Notes under the pieces: model-generated
Told to the model about the DNA's origin: nothing
Database searches by the model: none
What the model saw: the letters and a program-made list of their open reading frames with translations, nothing else
Translations under genes and position numbers: made by a program
Shown: positions 29,001-34,033 of the stretch, one piece after another
How the letters are laid out: each line of letters begins with the position of its first letter
Numbering within the stretch: the stretch's first letter is position 1
NCBI GenBank assembly: GCA_013141055.1
Contig: JABFRS010000001.1
Location: forward strand, 620,001-684,000
Source of the DNA: Cyclobacteriaceae bacterium
GTDB lineage: Bacteria > Bacteroidota > Bacteroidia > Cytophagales > Cyclobacteriaceae
Length of the DNA: 64,000 bases
Reading direction: 5' to 3'

Positions 29001-29372
29001 GGTGATCTAGCCATCGCGGTATTCCTGCAACAAGAGGAAAGGCCTCATGAAATATATCAGGTTGAGATTAAGAGGAATCTCTCTGAACCAGCAGTGGTCA
29101 CTGGATTAGAACCTGCATTTGCTGAGAAGATTACCTTCTTCCCTGTTCCTGCAAATCATGAATTGAACATCCTGCTTCCGGGAGTACTCGCACAAGATGC
29201 ACCTCTTCAAATGATTGACCAGATGGGTAAGGTGATTCAGCTGTCTTCCATACCAGGTGGCTCAAGTCAGAAAGTGATTAATACAAGTGATCTGGCTGCA
29301 GGAGTTTACATTCTTCAGATTGAAGTTGGTAAAGAAAACTTCGTCAGAAAGAAGGTCATGGTAATTCATTAA
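17049..29372 (+). CDS. Giant (about 4,100-residue) modular surface protein secreted by the type IX system
   Basis: The ORF is 12.3 kb long and uninterrupted. Start choice is open (ATGs at 17049, 17064 and 17091); the signal segment is LTFLLLSAGIIEAVSQ at about residues 39-55. Modules in order: Gly-rich region (about 78-275) with poly-Gly from GGT repeats; fibronectin-like strands; six repeats of roughly 270-330 residues (about 780-2300), each opening with a [RKQ]L.F..QP type linker, D.NG.RDLD and, in several units, an IRRIALY block; a Big_5/SbsA-like Ig domain (about 2470-2600); PKD domains with WDFGD at about 3345 and 3465; a jelly-roll-like segment (about 3545-3770); an Omp28-like domain lacking Cys (about 3772-4010); and a C-terminal sorting domain (about 4025-4107, FFPVPANHELNI...AAGVYILQIEVGKENFVRKK). 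It is probably a cell-surface adhesin or a sheath or filament protein. Confidence 0.9.
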   Translation: MENMQSLRLINKEMSPNQANPSRFFTVKRSYNFLKYSLTFLLLSAGIIEAVSQHVVTSAAITASGNFTVPAGITNVTVECWGGGGGGGGVNGSGSENRGGGGGGGGGYTKTTNVVVAPGNVGVTIGDGGTVGSNASGGNGGTTTFSSAIPVSADGGGGGVRGTSGASSGAGGTRGVGVTFNGGFGLTAPGTATNATAGGGGGGSATALAVGNPTSASASSTGGTGEGNGANGNTGGGNGSTGNAPGGGGSGGYSDTNTDRSGGVGAKGQVIVTYTQPTGAITYDDPDALVKVGQSLLITATFSEAIKDAPPAMQISLSGANTLALTNMNKISSTVYTYTHTVGAGSGAVNITFGTGQSQAGNIVFGTPSSGGSFTIDSTLPTVSAHSVSNITTNSFDFNITVSNEAATTYYEVTSSASAPTAAQIKAGTGTGHLSLGNFPVAMNVSTPVTIGSLTPGTYYIYSVSEDIVTNQSTPVTSDMAVITCVAPTMQAATAATPFPAAQLKSNSLKYDWTNGDGTGGVIVIARQGSAVSFAPVSGNAYAGQINSDFSLAANQGSGNKIVYRGNAATVTLSNLTASTAYHFAVYAYNTASDCYMLTSPLVQNVSTIAIANEATISTGGGTATIASTIITQGAEANIFTFQIADAGADGVPTRISQMVFKPGAGNFFGNFTHLIAGAELYDNIPNGPAGTVTIAAGTITIATIPNAAGQLGEVPDGGSKTYTLKIWLNAPLNTAIRATADNKNLVLSLIHTDVTTAGTGSGMVSSNANSGSSNGAIDVTPTRLVFVQQPSNSTVGVAMTPAVTVEAADLQGTRDLNTTSSIGITSTGTLSSSPQNATFVAGLGTYSGIILTAPGTGLTLTTNSGTLSNPTSSTFSASLSNLSNIIEDAGFTYTSNVLYDTYQEGVNLTPANSFLAAGFTIQDLDGAGGDVVGTTLSTLTLDLGSNFNFIRRIAIYDATGTTEIGTEQTVSSATVLFSGLNALATTDGGTLGFTIRVSFKTTVTDNQQFSFLITGATTAAGSSQFAAGNASGASSSTSGNRNRIEINASKFLFITQPSTTDVNVVMSPSPTMQAVDGLNNRDLDFVSSVDLYSTGTLASSPQSATFVAGVGTYTNIVHSAAGGNLELFTISGFTEALSSFFQINAASSTITAQLPPTFFYPTFIQYENFQEPTDLTTGNSIVVARFDVRDGGGSADGDLFPTTLTSLTLDLGANFGYIRRIALYNGAAEVSGTDQNVSSSTVVFSGLSLVAPDDGTFVLTVRVSFTANVLDHGQFSLHVQAASAQNTGSKFSSAAGGGAGTTTPTGSSENTIDVNANRFRIVQQPPASVLLGVAMSPSITVEAADVLNNRDVDWATGIVSLLSTGSLASAQSATFSGLGVATFPNVIHNNTGTGLQLSTSNIYAMPNTSSNLFAVNVSNLSTIIENTSFVYPQNILYAGIQEAVDLTSANSALVARFDIVDGPDADGAATTLTGVTLDLGSNFTAIRRIALYNSAGTVELAEQAVSLQTVNFTGLSITTLDGGAANSFTVRVSFRTTVTDNSQLTFTISNATVATLTSSQFINASAGSAVTSTASDNNRIEVNATRLAFTTNPGTPLLPNIDIEDQSPVPVIKALDANGNTDGDYVTNVTLASAVTISPSNTLTVDNPSPNGGVYTFPVNPPAPASFRYTQTGTGTLTATSGALTSTSSSFVSVQAGLATSITNGVAAPATISSLTTLPGSQATVFNFNINDDPIGTAVANNDGLPTLINALYITQFGGSNTITNWADAIAGATLQDGLGHSIASTSITSSYIEFLGIPTAINTLGYVPDNGTQAYTLKIHLKAPMTGTLPPSVDGLRFGFEVIYYNIVLSANSTGILSQQVNSGTNNTVDVVATKLNYISPTGPTSASLNTNYPNVSIEATDVNGNRDLNYIQPVRYFVAGSGVSTINGPVVNTTPFISGVLDLATNFQFTSGVNAQDVSLHVRAGAGPGTTCGVNGIICATGDVSPTITLLSSFESSIIGDPTFTPNSTLNYINFQTSDIQNTTTSLEISRMLLVDGSKVLAPYFASVVSTGTNNDGQPNSDVDGAATALTSITIRVTNPSNLRRIALYSNGVELSEQNVTAIGAITDATAFYDFVFTGSPLLVAPDNSIVPLSIRVSFRDETPSATAVRDHDPINVRIMDAVLSNGSSFYPNPPDVNYIAGVFGGYQAAAGTVNVIATQLDFITQPPAYAGVSQPVAAGVVHARDVNGLLDLDYNAPAFMGAGSVGISGTFNVVNGILNLSTLQYQNAGLGTLTASSGALTPGVSSAVEVLDVTTLIATGGVITSTNLVGNSTDKVIFGFTFNVPYTAGTEPKLNGFTISFNNPVSTPITSVFSDFRIYESTSTSFSTATAQNVEGTIGATVTSPAPFQSIQVVFPTPRDIATQSLTYFLEVDIDPTASGSTPTIQPSIVDGGFGSGSDTNIITSNGSATSSTFGQSYTFASIFPPILTNSNPAKAQLNVNINQSSIDLYFSVPVWTLDGYVKLYNYATGAFIADCPLILPLGKYDNGGGPGSGPTANPIRFQIPPAVLPLAYNTFYYITIPTGNFSALTGIMDAANNVFQGFSNPGSLYFRTTTQTPPVLLNANSPTPVPNPTIGGASLSGALISATFDQKGTAFFMVVNSGNPQPTNDMINGTDLSYTGTVRSRGSFAITQTNPISQTGVITPTGGSWPAGNYDVWMYAQNDGLPTPYATAAPYGSSSFNFLVVGTTPPLPLVGPVTGPTLTFTAAAVTTVTLNKPDIKVCNNSYQVLNVPLTITEGTATQFYAGTTLQTMNIVLPAGFQFDVSKTGSVPTYGTLQLIGSDFQAGSGTLDFFGNSILTVSYINRNFTSRDRIVISGLRVIATSSSSGSFRRLGGNALTSFIPDGTTMGTLTSSDAVAVGFTNSYHKSLASPPANTVTSIPDNFNSPSLAVQLTPTTSSGGDLFAAGDFGPSTFIGQGVSVTTLNLGSVTKDAPFNITISHTDNNGCISNNPVQYTVYDHTTGINISNAAPAIPPGALPPPPPAITLIKSPFCVDGSIRHVVVNNVAGYYMRDPAVAANNLRADLPQSVIDNPGTQVISGTDWQNLIKTLPVPHPFVVGSTTFYNYTFDDATILNAHTINSAIPDPTLVFRKGPTAQGNFYNDGGLLGSVEFTGTYQSTTNSTVVFPRKQLVEFFIAPAPLVEVDRINESKPSSVQPVPIYCEAGGIVKFNGFPAALAGTSVGTFSAVDAVSGVPITGGGFIDNSNGTATLDPSLSKNGYANIRVVYNYKLNISPCSGTSSITIRIAPNPVGNFVKFVTNTADPQTPNPTSFCVGKQITFDAANGALPFRSTISSGVIDSVKWDFGDITSGTNRQRIAFGPASALNYTYNTFGPKAVTMSVLSSLGCASTPVTQIFGVGGIPVVKFKMDGVSTNDVFRFNSNETSTAFGASSPFTPVGNLPADDTDIVGLASDVIAKYDWDFGDASPIVSRTGLANDAAYNANVVTHTYSSIGRKDINLTVTSLIGCVNSLALQNSYRSIVVLPRQSLVVVPPATTGVLVEDFEGPSGQQWQVWGTGTTIPLMKQGLSSATWEYGPYYSGIAVPDDTDISKVNIWKTNLTGPLTTLPDGITQVRTYKAGEKSALYSPSFDLSSLTRSMISFNSVVQTEQSDGVVLEYSTDDLNIADPNKKWWALGQIDDGEDWFTDQGIAGRPGTQGSNDFGWSGPEIKKWQAPKHVLDAIFKDPVTNASIIPNKTVFRWAIGSAASGIGVQGFALDNVRIGDRTRTILLESFTSASNSNPTAEEKIQNGKIADFISTSIGTEVVKINYHLGFPAKDPFNEDNPGDPSSRALLYNITATPKSLLDGEKDDLDRKFEDWVPNLYQKRTLQLAQADVEITTSTLADNQIQIDAKITATVLTGIPASTILHVAILEQTVPAASLSSTQQAMIKSGETSFEYVMKRMLPSAAGTRFGTPLPNTVARTFSFVWTPELKKLYAPTGDLAIAVFLQQEERPHEIYQVEIKRNLSEPAVVTGLEPAFAEKITFFPVPANHELNILLPGVLAQDAPLQMIDQMGKVIQLSSIPGGSSQKVINTSDLAAGVYILQIEVGKENFVRKKVMVIH
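17292..17363 (+). repeat. (GGT)n triplet repeats encoding poly-glycine
   Basis: Eight GGT units run from 17292 to 17315. A second tract begins at 17343 (four GGT, then GGC/GGT mixtures). Both are in frame, so slippage would change the length of the glycine run without shifting the reading frame. Confidence 0.85.
19388..23960 (+). repeat. Six large tandem protein repeats within the giant surface gene
   Basis: Unit starts, judged from the recurring linker, lie near 19388, 20190, 20995, 21800, 22672 and 23648, giving units of about 800-980 bases. The first four are the most alike and contain LDLGxNFxxIRRIALY-like and RVSFxTxVTDNxQF blocks. The later ones have diverged. Codon-level divergence is clear, so these are old protein-level duplications and not recent DNA duplications. 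Confidence 0.75.
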
Positions 29373-29394
29373 GAGAGTTTAGCTTTAATAAGAG

Positions 29395-29422
29395 AAGGCT
29401 GTCTGAAAAGGCAGCCTTTTTT
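29395..29422 (+). terminator. Intrinsic terminator of the giant surface-protein gene
   Basis: AAGGCTGTC (29395-29403) pairs with GGCAGCCTT (29410-29418, one G-T pair) around a 6-base loop and runs into six T residues (29417-29422), 23 bases after the stop codon. Confidence 0.88.
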
Positions 29423-29615
29423 ATGTTATGAAAGTTACTTCTTCAGCTATATCCTGCAGAACACCCGGTATATATGAGATTTTCCCTCATTTATTCAGCA
29501 TCCAAACCCGCTCTGCTTCTTGGTGGAATGTTTGATTATACCTCTTAAAACAACTTTTGACTGACTAATCTCTTATAAACATTTAGCTGTTAATTTTGGT
29601 CGTTATTGAGTTCTC
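29423..29615. other. Gene-free segment between two terminators
   Basis: This 193-base segment is the core of the 359-base gap between the giant gene and the TerC-family gene. I see no convincing ORF or tRNA. A TAATTTTG box is at 29591-29598, but the nearest TTTG upstream is 31 bases away, too far for a standard promoter, and the next terminator begins 18 bases later. A short RNA cannot be excluded. Confidence 0.4.
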
Positions 29616-29652
29616 AAAAAAGGCCTTTTTACTAATGAAAAGGGCCTTTTTT
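29616..29652. terminator. Symmetric (bidirectional) terminator hairpin
   Basis: AAAAAAGGCC (29616-29625) pairs with GGCCTTTTTT (29643-29652). The inner TTTTT/AAAAG extends the stem to 15 pairs around a 7-base loop. A-run and T-run flank it on both sides, so it can work in either direction. Confidence 0.75.
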
Positions 29653-29668
29653 ATTTACGTGTAGCGGT

Positions 29669-29697
29669 TTTGTTTGTTCAGTCCTTTCGCTAATTTG
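29669..29697 (+). promoter_or_regulatory. Possible promoter for the TerC-family gene
   Basis: TTTG (29669-29672), 18 bases, TAATTTG (29691-29697), one base short of TAnnTTTG, 34 bases before the ATG and directly behind the bidirectional terminator. Confidence 0.4.
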
Positions 29698-29731
29698 ATG
29701 CTGCTTTAATTAACCCCTACCTCTCTTTCGC

Positions 29732-30553
29732 ATGGAAATATTTCTAAATGCTGATGCCTGGCTGGCGCTTCTTACTCTTTGCTTTCTTGAAATAGTCCTC
29801 GGAATTGATAACATTATTTTTATCTCCATTGTCTCAAACAAGCTCCCTGAAGAACTGAGACAACGCGCACGAAACATTGGTTTAGCATTAGCCATGATCG
29901 TTCGTATTTGCTTCCTCCTTGGAATTACCTGGATCATCGGATTTACAGAACCATTGTTTACAGTTCCTGCTAATTTTCTTTTTGATCATGATGTTGCCGT
30001 TAGCGGTCGTGATCTTATCCTGGGCTTCGGTGGATTATTCCTCATCGCCAAAAGCACCATGGAGATCAACCATGAAATGGAAGGCAGTGATGACGATGAT
30101 GATGAATCAAGCATCGCTAAGAAAGCCAGCATTACGTTATCAGGCACCATTGTTCAGATCATCCTCTTGGATATCATATTTTCATTTGACTCAATTCTTA
30201 CGGCGGTCGGTATTGTGGATCGCGATAAGGTCATTATCATGATCATTGCTGTGATCGTATCCATCATCGTTATGATGTTCTTCAGTGGAACGATTAGCCG
30301 ATTTATTCAGCAGCACCCCTCCATGGAAGTTCTCGCCCTCGGGTTCCTGATCCTAATCGGATTCATGTTATTCTTGGAAGCTTTGCACTACGTTATTCCG
30401 AAAGGATACATCTATTTCGCTGTCGCCTTCTCAATGCTCATCGAGCTCACCAATATCCGAGTCCGGAAAAAGCGAAAAACGAAACCCGTCAAGCTCAATA
30501 AGCCCTTCAGTGAAGATGAAATGAAAGAGGCTATGAAAGAACTTGAGAAATAA
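29732..30553 (+). CDS. TerC-family integral membrane protein
   Basis: 273 residues with about seven hydrophobic helices. The family signature is present twice: LEIVLGIDNIIFISIV (about 19-34) and the IILLDIIFSFDSILTAVGIV repeat (about 142-161). Both carry the acidic residues that are thought to bind a metal within the membrane. A charged Asp/Glu-rich loop (about 117-126) and a Lys-rich C-terminal tail face the cytoplasm. TerC relatives are linked to tellurite resistance and, in several bacteria, to manganese export or to metal loading of secreted enzymes. The substrate here is unknown. A bidirectional terminator lies upstream, and a short gap leads to the DinB/YfiT gene. Confidence 0.88.
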   Translation: MEIFLNADAWLALLTLCFLEIVLGIDNIIFISIVSNKLPEELRQRARNIGLALAMIVRICFLLGITWIIGFTEPLFTVPANFLFDHDVAVSGRDLILGFGGLFLIAKSTMEINHEMEGSDDDDDESSIAKKASITLSGTIVQIILLDIIFSFDSILTAVGIVDRDKVIIMIIAVIVSIIVMMFFSGTISRFIQQHPSMEVLALGFLILIGFMLFLEALHYVIPKGYIYFAVAFSMLIELTNIRVRKKRKTKPVKLNKPFSEDEMKEAMKELEK

Positions 30554-30608
30554 ATAGTATCAGAACTTATCGTATTATCCTTTTCCGGATAACCAAACAC
30601 AAAATATC

Positions 30609-31139
30609 ATGACTGCTATCGATCCACGATATCCTATTGGGAAATTTGAACCCAAAGAATCTTACTCAATGGAAGATGTTTCTAAAAATATTGATCGTAT
30701 CGCCTCCCTCCCAGCAAAATTGGAGAATGCCGTTCGTGGATTAAATGATGCACAGCTTGACACCCCTTATCGTGATGGTGGATGGACCGTTCGGCAAGTC
30801 GTACATCATGTAGCCGACAGTCATATGAATGCTTACATACGCTATAAATGGACTCTAACAGAAGATAATCCCGTGATCAAAGCATACTTTGAAAAAGAAT
30901 GGGCCGTTACACCAGAAACCTCCGCTCCCATTGCACTTTCTCTTCCGCTAATCCATTCCCTTCATTCAAAATGGATTGTTTTATTGAAGGGTCTCAAGAA
31001 AGAAGATCTTAGAAAAGAATTTACTCATCCCGAAACAAAAAAGCAGGTACCTCTTGATCGCCTGACCGCTACATATGCCTGGCACGGTGAACATCATCTT
31101 GCGCATATCACCTCCCTGAAAGAGAAAATGGGCTGGTAG
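30609..31139 (+). CDS. DinB/YfiT-family putative metal-dependent protein (bacillithiol-transferase-like)
   Basis: 176 residues, cytoplasmic, four-helix DinB fold. PIGKFEPKESYSMEDV and DAQLDTPYRDGGWTVRQVVHHVADSHMN (His near residues 73-79) with HGEHHLAHI near the C-terminus supply the three-His metal site of the YfiT group. In Bacillus, relatives act as thiol S-transferases using bacillithiol, a cofactor also found in some Bacteroidota. The exact substrate is unknown. It stands 55 bases behind the TerC-family gene and 57 before the hydrolase gene, which has its own promoter. Confidence 0.85.
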   Translation: MTAIDPRYPIGKFEPKESYSMEDVSKNIDRIASLPAKLENAVRGLNDAQLDTPYRDGGWTVRQVVHHVADSHMNAYIRYKWTLTEDNPVIKAYFEKEWAVTPETSAPIALSLPLIHSLHSKWIVLLKGLKKEDLRKEFTHPETKKQVPLDRLTATYAWHGEHHLAHITSLKEKMGW

Positions 31140-31158
31140 AATTATTAGCAGAAGTTTA

Positions 31159-31192
31159 TTGAGGTAGGCTGTTCTCTTCAATAGTATATTTG
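31159..31192 (+). promoter_or_regulatory. Promoter for the YheT-like hydrolase, directly before its ATG
   Basis: TATATTTG (31185-31192) is an exact TAnnTTTG. A TTG lies 23 bases upstream (31159-31161). The ATG is 4 bases after the element, predicting a leaderless mRNA. Confidence 0.5.
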
Positions 31193-31196
31193 CGAA

Positions 31197-32126
31197 ATGT
31201 CTCCTTACAGCCCGCCTTCTATACTTTTCAACCGGCACATTGAGACGATCTATCCATCCGTTGCCAGGAAGGTTACCCTGCAAAATCCTGAACGTGAACG
31301 AATTACAACGCCCGACGACGACTTTCTGGATTTAGACTGGTTTCGCAGTGGTTCAAATCGCTGTGTTATTATTAGTCATGGACTGGAAGGAAATTCCTCA
31401 AGAGCATACGTAACCGGAATGGCAAAAGCATTTCTTTCAAACGGGTACGATGTCCTGGCCTGGAATTTCAGAGGGTGTAGTGGCGAGATCAACAAACAAT
31501 TGAGATTTTATCATAGTGGCGCAACGGATGATCTCGGTACTGTTGTGAATCATGTCTCCAAATTTTATAACGAGGTATTTCTCATTGGATTTAGTCTTGG
31601 GGGTAACGTCACTCTTAAATATCTGGGAGAATCAAAAGTAAATTCAGCTGTCAAAAGGTCTGCCACTTTTTCCGTACCCATCGATCTTCATAAAAGTTGC
31701 CTTGAGATATCAAAACCTCATAACTGGATTTATTCTGAGAGATTTCTCAGGAATTTAAAAGCAAAAGTCAGAGCTAAAGCTGCCGTGAGGAAAGATTTAG
31801 ACACCAGTATGCTGAATAAAGTTCAAAATTTAAAGGAGTTCGATGATCACTTTACCGGTCCCCTTCATGGTTTTACAGATGCGATTGATTATTACACTCA
31901 GTGCAGTTCGATACATTTCCTTAAGAATATTCAGGTTCCTACTCTCATGGTCAATTCTCTCAATGATCCATTCCTGAGCGAAGAGTGTTTCCCAAAGGAA
32001 AATTTCCAAAACTTAAAATGTGAATTTCCGGATCGCGGAGGACATGTCGGATTCGCCTTGTTCAATCAGAATGGACTATATTGGTCAGAGCTTAGGGCTT
32101 TGTCGTTTATCGATAAATCAATTTGA
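31197..32126 (+). CDS. YheT-like alpha/beta hydrolase
   Basis: 309 residues. The N-terminus SPPSILFNRHIETIYPSV matches the PxxLxNxHxQTI(Y/W)P opening of the YheT/ABHD1-3 group. The oxyanion region HGLEGNSSRAY is at about residues 61-71, the nucleophile elbow GFSLGGN is near residue 131, and an Asp (NSLNDPF) and the late His (GGHVGF) complete the triad. Relatives act as esterases or lipases on lipids, but no substrate can be named here. The N-terminal match supports the ATG at 31197 although it lies almost on the promoter. The downstream SRAP gene begins 12 bases later in the same frame. Confidence 0.87.
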   Translation: MSPYSPPSILFNRHIETIYPSVARKVTLQNPERERITTPDDDFLDLDWFRSGSNRCVIISHGLEGNSSRAYVTGMAKAFLSNGYDVLAWNFRGCSGEINKQLRFYHSGATDDLGTVVNHVSKFYNEVFLIGFSLGGNVTLKYLGESKVNSAVKRSATFSVPIDLHKSCLEISKPHNWIYSERFLRNLKAKVRAKAAVRKDLDTSMLNKVQNLKEFDDHFTGPLHGFTDAIDYYTQCSSIHFLKNIQVPTLMVNSLNDPFLSEECFPKENFQNLKCEFPDRGGHVGFALFNQNGLYWSELRALSFIDKSI

Positions 32127-32138
32127 TGTGATCTGATT

Positions 32139-32831
32139 ATGTTTATCCGATATTCACTTACTGGATCCCGCACGGAGATTGCGAACCGATTTTCAGTTGA
32201 TATCCCAGAGGCGTATCAGCCAAAATATAACGCAGCCCCAACGCATTTACTGCCTGTGATCACCCAGGATAGTCAGGAAGGTGTTTCTTTCTTCTATTGG
32301 GGTGCACCGCCCTCCTGGGCCAACAAGAAGCCTCTGGGAGAAAAGATTATTAACTCCCGTCTCGATTTGGTTGCGGAGAAATCTGTGTTGCTTAAAAAGC
32401 TAAGAGAAAAACGATGCCTGATTCCTGCTGATGGATTCTATGAATGGAAAAGAGCCGGTAAAAAGACAAGCATTCCTTACCGCTTTACTCTGAAAGATAA
32501 AGACATGTTCGCCATCGCAGGACTTTGGGAAGAATATGATGACGAAAAGGGTGAGATGCATCATACTTTCACGGTGATTACAACTGAAGCTAATTCATTT
32601 GTCACCCCTGTTACCGATCGGATGCCAGTCATAGTTAGTCCGGAAATAGGTAAGATGTGGCTGCAATCTGCAAATGAGGATGAGCTTCTTTCAATACTAA
32701 AAACTCCCACACCTCCTCTTGATTTTTATTCAGTTTCGCCGTCCGTGAATTTTCCGGAAAGAAATGATCGGTTAATAATTATGCCTGCGCCGGCATCTGA
32801 TCAATTCGGAAATCTTACATTATTCGATTAA
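32139..32831 (+). CDS. SRAP (YedK/HMCES)-family protein lacking the catalytic Cys2 and His
   Basis: 230 residues with the SRAP fold: RYSLT at the N-terminus, YNAAPTHLLPVI, ADGFYEWKR and RMPVIVSPE. SRAP proteins normally begin Met-Cys-Gly, and Cys2 links covalently to abasic sites in single-stranded DNA. Here the N-terminus is M-F-I-R-Y, so Cys2 is Phe. Asn72 and Glu102 of the active site remain, but the His of HxRMP is Thr159. The upstream frame has a stop 5 codons before the ATG, so no alternative Cys-bearing start exists. The protein probably cannot form the standard crosslink. It may still bind DNA, or it may be a degenerate paralogue. It follows the hydrolase gene by 12 bases. Confidence 0.85.
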   Translation: MFIRYSLTGSRTEIANRFSVDIPEAYQPKYNAAPTHLLPVITQDSQEGVSFFYWGAPPSWANKKPLGEKIINSRLDLVAEKSVLLKKLREKRCLIPADGFYEWKRAGKKTSIPYRFTLKDKDMFAIAGLWEEYDDEKGEMHHTFTVITTEANSFVTPVTDRMPVIVSPEIGKMWLQSANEDELLSILKTPTPPLDFYSVSPSVNFPERNDRLIIMPAPASDQFGNLTLFD

Positions 32832-33581
32832 TCAGAACCCTTCTCCTTCTTCCTTTTTCTTGGGATCTGGCTTCTTCTGTACGGGAGCTTCCGGTGTTTT
32901 GTCTTTCTTGCCAAACAACCCTCCTTTTTTCTTAGGTTTCGGCTCGGGGTTATTAACGTCTGTCACTTTTGCCTTGGAATCAGTAGAGGTAGAATCTGTC
33001 TTTTCCTTCTTCTTAAAAATATTTTTCAGACTTTTAAAGAAGCCTACTTTTTCCTTCTTAACCGTTCCGGCTGAAGTTGCAGCTTTCTTCTTTTCAGAAT
33101 TATTTTCCATCGAGGCCCGGACATCCGGTAGCACGAGCATTTCGCGGAAGTACCACATATAAAGGTCCTGGTCCAGATTGAATTTCTCTTTCGTTTTAGT
33201 GATGGCATACGTGCTATCCCCTGGAGCCGTATCCCCTTCCGTTATGCCAGTGCTATCTGATTCGTCGCGCTCTGCCATAAGCATGCTATCATCCTTATTC
33301 GTCTTTAGCGAATCAGGGATTTTCGGATAGATCGGCTTCATTTCTACAGTTTGCATCTTCCTGTATTTCTTACGATAAGACTCAGGAACGGCGATCAGGT
33401 ATTTACTCTTGCTGGCGGTTAATATTTTTGGCGTAGAGTCTTCCTTAAAGTAGCTGAACTTCTGACGGAGTGCATCTTTATCATAGATGAAAGAACTCTG
33501 ATAAGCAGGGCAAGCCAGACGCTGAGTGCAAGCGCTAAGCATAGAAACCAATACAACTACGACAAGAAATGCCCTGGTCAT
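32832..33581 (-). CDS. Bacteroidota lipoprotein of unknown function with Lys-rich tail
   Basis: 249 residues from the ATG at 33581. That start gives a compact lipoprotein signal, LVSMLSAC; the upstream ATG at 33599 would lie almost at the predicted transcription start. The mature part opens CTQRLACPAYQSSFIYDKDALRQKFSYF. A central region contains IAVPESYRKKYRKMQTVEMKPIYPKIP and a hydrophilic Asp/Ser-rich stretch. The last 90 residues are Lys/Pro/Glu-rich (KKKGGLFGKKDK), probably disordered. I do not recognise a family. Its 3' end meets the convergent SRAP gene with no gap. The promoter is at 33604-33611. Confidence 0.75.
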   Translation of the reverse strand: MTRAFLVVVVLVSMLSACTQRLACPAYQSSFIYDKDALRQKFSYFKEDSTPKILTASKSKYLIAVPESYRKKYRKMQTVEMKPIYPKIPDSLKTNKDDSMLMAERDESDSTGITEGDTAPGDSTYAITKTKEKFNLDQDLYMWYFREMLVLPDVRASMENNSEKKKAATSAGTVKKEKVGFFKSLKNIFKKKEKTDSTSTDSKAKVTDVNNPEPKPKKKGGLFGKKDKTPEAPVQKKPDPKKKEEGEGF

Positions 33582-33603
33582 GGGTAGATTAAGGTGCAAT
33601 CAA

Positions 33604-33611
33604 CAAAATTA
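33604..33611 (-). promoter_or_regulatory. -7 element for the lipoprotein gene
   Basis: Read leftwards, TAATTTTG is an exact TAnnTTTG; a TTTA lies 22 bases upstream in the -33 position. This placement decides the start at 33581 over 33599. Confidence 0.45.
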
Positions 33612-33682
33612 AGGAATTAACCCCAACTAATCCTAAATATTGACTATAAGTAACCAATATAAAGTATTGATATTCAGAGTAT

Positions 33683-34033
33683 TTAGCTATTAAGTGTTAA
33701 TTTTTGGCTTTTAGTCAATTTTTGGACTACCAAAGCATATGAATTATCAATTAGCTCTTTGAGCAACTTTTCAGGAACAGAGCCGCCCATAAGTACAGTA
33801 ACCCAGTGCTTTTTATTCATGTGATAGGCAGCCTGAATAGAATCGTATTTATCTCTAAGCTCTGCCCCTGCTTCAGGTTCTACTTTCAAGTTAATCCCTT
33901 CAAACTTCTCAACATCGGTCAGCGCAAACATCTTGCCCATCACCTTAAACACCAGCGTGTTGCTGTCAAAGGGAAACTCTTCTGTTACTCCTTTCTTTCT
34001 AATGCAATACTCCCTGAATGATTCGATGTTCAC
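33683..34033 (-). CDS. MmcQ/YjbR-family protein
   Basis: 116 residues with a GTG start that directly abuts the TAG of the upstream gene. The family pattern is clear: FREYCIRKKGVTEEFPFDSNTLVFKVMGKMFAL, GINLKVEPEAGAELRDKYDSIQAAYHMNKKHWVTV and LKELIDNSYALVVQKLTK. The fold resembles a CyaY/double-wing DNA-binding protein, and the family is often labelled DNA-binding, but its role is unproven. It is cotranscribed with the small membrane protein and ispG. Confidence 0.88.
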   Translation of the reverse strand: MNIESFREYCIRKKGVTEEFPFDSNTLVFKVMGKMFALTDVEKFEGINLKVEPEAGAELRDKYDSIQAAYHMNKKHWVTVLMGGSVPEKLLKELIDNSYALVVQKLTKSQKLTLNS

